Assembly: GCA_030625465.1 (NCBI GenBank) | Contig: DAOUQS010000065.1 | Coordinates: forward strand, 1-9,130 | DNA length: 9,130 bases | Direction: 5' to 3' | Source of the DNA: Amylibacter sp. | GTDB taxonomy: Bacteria; Pseudomonadota; Alphaproteobacteria; Rhodobacterales; Rhodobacteraceae | Part shown: piece after piece, positions 7,119-9,130 of the stretch | Layout of the letters: the number at the start of each line of letters is the position of its first letter | How positions within the stretch are numbered: the stretch's first letter is position 1 | Made by a program: the position numbers and the translations under genes | Notes under the pieces: generated by a model | Database searches by the model: none | Told to the model about the DNA's origin: nothing | Seen by the model: only the letters and a program-made list of their open reading frames with translations

Positions 7119-7126
7119 CACCTTCT
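7119..7126 (-). promoter_or_regulatory. Ribosome-binding sequence that fixes the luxI start
   Basis: AGAAGGTG on the minus strand ends 8 bases before the ATG at 7110. The alternative GTG at 7152 is preceded by an A/T-rich stretch with no purine-rich match to the 16S tail. This site, together with the canonical numbering of the active-site residues, argues that the extra 14 codons are not translated. Confidence 0.7.
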
Positions 7127-7162
7127 TTTGTTCGCTCGATCTTATGTCGCACTATTTTTAAA

Positions 7163-7176
7163 CGGATTTTTATCCG
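7163..7176 (-). promoter_or_regulatory. 14-bp inverted repeat upstream of luxI, candidate LuxR operator or hairpin
   Basis: CGGAT-TTTT-ATCCG (plus strand) is a perfect dyad with 5-bp arms, 53-66 bases upstream of the luxI ATG. A weak -10-like TAAGAT lies at 7144-7139. From it a transcript would begin near 7132, placing the dyad centre roughly 38 bases upstream of that start, close to where an activator bound at a lux box usually sits. It does not match the Vibrio lux box sequence. The arms are also able to form a short RNA hairpin, so an attenuator between luxR and luxI is the alternative. Confidence 0.4.
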
Positions 7177-7181
7177 AACAC

Positions 7182-7193
7182 TTACTACAGTAA
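7182..7193 (-). promoter_or_regulatory. 12-bp dyad over the luxR stop codon
   Basis: TTACT-AC-AGTAA (plus strand) has 5-bp arms around two central bases and overlaps the TAG stop of luxR. It could be a second operator half of the luxI control region, but the arms are short and A/T-rich, so chance is possible. Confidence 0.25.
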
Positions 7194-7796
7194 CTTATAA
7201 TCTTTAGCCCGTTGCACTGCTTCCGCAGTTGTTTTTGCCATTAACCGCGTCCGCGCAGAGGATAGCCGAAGCTTAAAGGCACTTTCCGATATGCCCAATG
7301 TTGCTGCCGCTTCCGCATACCGATGCCCGGTCGATACAAGCTTCAATGCTTCACGTTGAGCCCCTGTAAGGCTTTCTGGTAGTTCCGCTTTATTATGCAA
7401 GATTTCCACCACTTCTTGTGCCTTCAGCAATTCATCCAAAGTAAATTCACGATCATCACGCGCTATGCCGACGATCGTACGCGATGAAATACGGCCATAT
7501 GAAATAGTTGCACCAAACCGCAAGCCGAATTCAGCAGCTTGTTTGATGATACTGAAAGGATCAGGTATCGGACATTCGTTCCACCGGCACACGCCTTGCT
7601 TTGCAAAAGCCCATGCAACCATCGGATCGCGCAGCCCGTAAACATTATTGGTATAATGATCCTGCCAAGCTTGCGGCCAAGTGTATAATGAAACTAAGGG
7701 TGACGCGAACCTGATATGCAGACCCATACCGAAACCCAAAGGCGAAAGTGCACCCAATTTTTTTACTTCACTATCAATATTTTTTTTAATATTCAT
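7185..7796 (-). CDS. luxR: LuxR-family quorum-sensing transcriptional regulator
   Basis: Probable acyl-homoserine-lactone-responsive regulator paired with the adjacent synthase. It has 203 residues, about 30-45 fewer than most LuxR/TraR proteins. The N-terminal autoinducer-binding domain keeps the invariant pattern: W44 and Y48 (WQDHY), D57-P58 (LRDPMVAW), W72 and G95 (FGLRFGATIS), equivalent to TraR W57, Y61, D70, P71, W85 and G113. The C-terminal helix-turn-helix runs from about 143 (LTGAQREALKLVSTGHRYAEAAATLGISESAFKLRL...RTRLMAKTTAEAVQRA). In its recognition helix the common TV..H is replaced by AF..R. An in-frame TAA lies three codons upstream of the ATG, so the short N-terminus is real unless there is a sequence error. 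The ribosome-binding sequence is weak and close (AAAGAGAT just before ATG). It stands 167 bp after rplQ, behind a terminator, so it should have its own promoter. Confidence 0.92.
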   Translation of the reverse strand: MNIKKNIDSEVKKLGALSPLGFGMGLHIRFASPLVSLYTWPQAWQDHYTNNVYGLRDPMVAWAFAKQGVCRWNECPIPDPFSIIKQAAEFGLRFGATISYGRISSRTIVGIARDDREFTLDELLKAQEVVEILHNKAELPESLTGAQREALKLVSTGHRYAEAAATLGISESAFKLRLSSARTRLMAKTTAEAVQRAKDYKLL

Positions 7797-7824
7797 ATCT
7801 CTTTAGACGTTTTAGAGTGCCGTT

Positions 7825-7857
7825 AGTCAACCAATAATTGTGTCTGAACCATGTCAA
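7825..7857 (-). promoter_or_regulatory. Candidate luxR promoter region with two TTGAC boxes
   Basis: Downstream of the rplQ terminator the minus strand has TTGACA at 7857-7852 and TTGACT at 7830-7825, both good -35 matches. The second is followed after 17 bases by TCTAAA (4 of 6 to a -10), which would put the transcript start at or next to the luxR ATG. The first has only a poor -10 (TTGGTT at 17 bases). A luxR promoter is expected here because the terminator blocks read-through, but the exact elements are uncertain. Confidence 0.35.
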
Positions 7858-7883
7858 CTTATTGTTAACTATACCGCATTTTG

Positions 7884-7921
7884 AAAAAAGGAGGCCCTTC
7901 ATGCATGAAGGACCTCCTTTT
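7884..7921 (-). terminator. Intrinsic terminator after rplQ (end of the alpha operon)
   Basis: Arms 7886-7901 and 7906-7921 around the loop TGCA form a 16-bp stem. The one imperfect position is C7895 against A7912. In minus-strand RNA this is a G-U wobble, so the stem is continuous only when transcribed from the rplQ side. The stem ends in a run of six U residues (7889-7884). It begins 43 bases after the rplQ stop. This is the strongest terminator in the window and separates the ribosomal operon from luxR. Confidence 0.93.
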
Positions 7922-7963
7922 AATAAAATCGATATGGCAATTTTACAACTAAGTAAAAAAGGC

Positions 7964-8389
7964 TTAGCTTGCCTCGTCTGCTGCGTCTTCGGCAGCAACA
8001 CGGGCCTTATCACCCTTGCCTTTGGCATCCACATCGCGATCAACAAATTCAATGATCGCCATCGGGGCCATGTCACCATAACGGAAACCGGCTTTCAAAA
8101 CCCGAACATAGCCGCCTTGGCGGTCTTTGTAGCGTGGGCCCAATATGTCAAACAATTTAGCAACATAGACTTCTTGCTTCAGCTTTGATGCGGCCTGACG
8201 GCGTGCGTGCAGATCGCCACGTTTCGCCAATGTGATCATTTTTTCAATGATCGGACGAAGCTCTTTGGCTTTCGGCAATGTTGTTTTAATTTGCTCATGT
8301 TCAATAAGCGAGCCGGCCATGTTGGCGAACAAAGCTTTACGGTGCTCATGTGTTCGGTTCAGGCGGCGGTATCCACGTGCGTGACGCAT
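7964..8389 (-). CDS. rplQ: 50S ribosomal protein L17
   Basis: Large-subunit ribosomal protein bL17, 141 residues, the usual alphaproteobacterial size. The N-terminus [20 protein letters not shown] is diagnostic, followed by [27 protein letters not shown] and the [44 protein letters not shown] core. A charged, acidic tail ([19 protein letters not shown]) extends beyond the globular part, as is common in this group. The ATG at 8389 has AAAAAGGAC about 8-10 bases upstream. It is the last gene of the alpha operon, 141 bp after rpoA, and is followed by a strong terminator. Confidence 0.98.
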   Translation of the reverse strand: MRHARGYRRLNRTHEHRKALFANMAGSLIEHEQIKTTLPKAKELRPIIEKMITLAKRGDLHARRQAASKLKQEVYVAKLFDILGPRYKDRQGGYVRVLKAGFRYGDMAPMAIIEFVDRDVDAKGKGDKARVAAEDAADEAS

Positions 8390-8455
8390 AGTATTAGTCC
8401 TTTTTCAATCTTTATACTTTGTCCGGCAAGCCTGCGTTGGGTCTTGCGCTCCTTG

Positions 8456-8522
8456 GGGCATTATTGCCCGAATAGTCCCCACCAGTGTGGGCATTTTTGT
8501 AAGGTGGGCCTTTCAGCCCACC
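8456..8522 (-). other. Three successive hairpins in the rpoA-rplQ spacer
   Basis: Three perfect inverted repeats occupy the 141-bp spacer: GGTGGGC/GCCCACC at 8503-8522 (7-bp stem, 6-base loop), CCCAC/GTGGG at 8478-8491 (5 bp, 4-base loop), and GGGCA/TGCCC at 8456-8469 (5 bp, 4-base loop). None is followed by a U-tract on the minus strand, so they are not ordinary terminators. The first two share GTGGG and CCCAC arms, so they could also pair crosswise. They may slow ribosome read-through, mark an RNA processing site, or regulate rplQ, but function is unknown. Confidence 0.6.
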
Positions 8523-8530
8523 CTTAATTC

Positions 8531-9130
8531 TTAAAACTGGTCTTCGAATTTCTTAGCCAGTTCTTCGATATTGTCCGGTGGCCAATCCAAGATGTCCATG
8601 CCCAGATGCAAGCCCATACCTGTCAGCACTTCTTTGATCTCGTTCAAAGATTTGCGGCCAAAGTTTGGTGTGCGCAGCATTTCTGCTTCTGTTTTCTGGA
8701 TCAAATCGCCGATGTAAACGATGTTGTCGTTTTTCAGGCAGTTTGCAGAACGTACAGACAATTCCAGCTCGTCGACCTTTTTCAGAAGTAGCGGGTTGAA
8801 TTCCAACTCGTCTTCTTCTTCTTGGCGCGACGCAGACTCTGGCTCGTCGAAGTTCACAAACACAGACAGTTGGTCTTGCAAAATACGCGCGGCAAATGCG
8901 ATAGCATCTTCTGGCGTTACAGAACCGTCGGTTTCGATCTTCATGGTCAGCTTGTCATAATCCAGAACCTGACCTTCGCGGGTCGGTTGCACATCATAAG
9001 ACACGCGTGTCACAGGTGAGAACAAAGCGTCGATCGGGATCAGACCAATAGGCGCATCATCGGGACGGTTTTTGTCACCAGCAATGTAGCCTTTGCCTGT
9101 TTCCACAGTCATTTCCATAAACAGTGATGC
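8531..9130 (-). CDS. rpoA: RNA polymerase alpha subunit, C-terminal part
   Basis: The last 199 codons of the alpha subunit of RNA polymerase; the N-terminal 130-140 residues lie beyond the right edge. The reading frame is open to the edge (preceding residues ASLF), so the ATG at 9118 is an internal methionine, not a start. Visible parts are the end of the assembly domain ([69 protein letters not shown]), an acidic linker ([16 protein letters not shown]), and the complete C-terminal domain. The latter has [20 protein letters not shown], equivalent to the E. coli segment with R265 and N268 that contacts UP-element DNA and activators, and [16 protein letters not shown] of the second helix-hairpin element. 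It ends in TAA. It is the partner that a LuxR-type activator would contact, and rplQ follows it. Confidence 0.98.
   Translation of the reverse strand, partial: ASLFMEMTVETGKGYIAGDKNRPDDAPIGLIPIDALFSPVTRVSYDVQPTREGQVLDYDKLTMKIETDGSVTPEDAIAFAARILQDQLSVFVNFDEPESASRQEEEDELEFNPLLLKKVDELELSVRSANCLKNDNIVYIGDLIQKTEAEMLRTPNFGRKSLNEIKEVLTGMGLHLGMDILDWPPDNIEELAKKFEDQF

Noticed and set aside
7150..7152. GTG start giving a 209-residue LuxI
   Set aside because: No ribosome-binding sequence, and the extra 14 residues shift the conserved residues out of canonical register.
7838..8188. Plus-strand open frame opposite rplQ and its terminator
   Set aside because: It runs through the rplQ terminator hairpin and is antisense to L17; its composition reflects the complementary strand.
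1..9130. Mobile element, CRISPR array, toxin-antitoxin or defence system
   Set aside because: Both strands were read for transposase-like frames, terminal inverted repeats, regularly spaced repeats and small overlapping gene pairs; none was found, and all supported genes belong to known families.

Overview
This window looks like a chromosomal segment of an alphaproteobacterium, most likely Rhodobacterales (Roseobacter/Rhodobacter lineage). The basis is protein-family content and gene order, not a database match: an AapJQM (BztABC-type) amino-acid ABC transporter, an ATP12-type F1 assembly chaperone, an alphaproteobacterial L17 with an acidic tail, and a LuxR/LuxI pair. Base composition is moderate, not GC-rich by eye. 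Every gene I can support lies on the minus strand, so transcription runs from high to low coordinates. Coding density is high and the largest gene-free gap is about 200 bases. I see no insertion sequence, CRISPR array, tRNA, rRNA or phage gene.

Layout in the direction of transcription. (1) 9130-7964: the end of the alpha ribosomal operon, with the C-terminal part of rpoA and then rplQ. They are separated by a 141-bp spacer holding three GC-rich hairpins, and the operon is closed by a strong intrinsic terminator at 7884-7921. (2) 7796-6523: a quorum-sensing pair, a compact LuxR regulator followed by an acyl-homoserine-lactone synthase. Inverted repeats in the spacer are candidate operators. 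(3) 6468-2955: a housekeeping run of rarA, crcB, an rluC/D-type pseudouridine synthase and the ATP12 chaperone. The last three are tied by stop/start overlaps (ATGA, then TAATG). (4) 2751-1: aapJ, aapQ and the start of aapM, encoding the periplasmic binding protein and two permeases of a broad or acidic/amide amino-acid transporter. A leader rich in dyads precedes aapJ, and a perfect 11-bp stem-loop follows it and probably sets the binding-protein to permease ratio. The ATPase gene (aapP) should lie just beyond the left edge.

How the parts may work together. The terminator after rplQ insulates luxR from ribosomal-operon read-through. No terminator is visible between luxI and rarA, or between rarA and the ATP12 gene, so the quorum-sensing transcript could extend into the DNA-maintenance, fluoride-export, rRNA-modification and F1-assembly genes. 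The Aap genes probably form a separate transcription unit. I found no wholly unknown protein system. The more interesting signals are regulatory: the chain of dyads in the aapJ leader with two mutually exclusive folds, the luxR-luxI spacer repeats, the short LuxR, and the rpoA-rplQ hairpin cluster.
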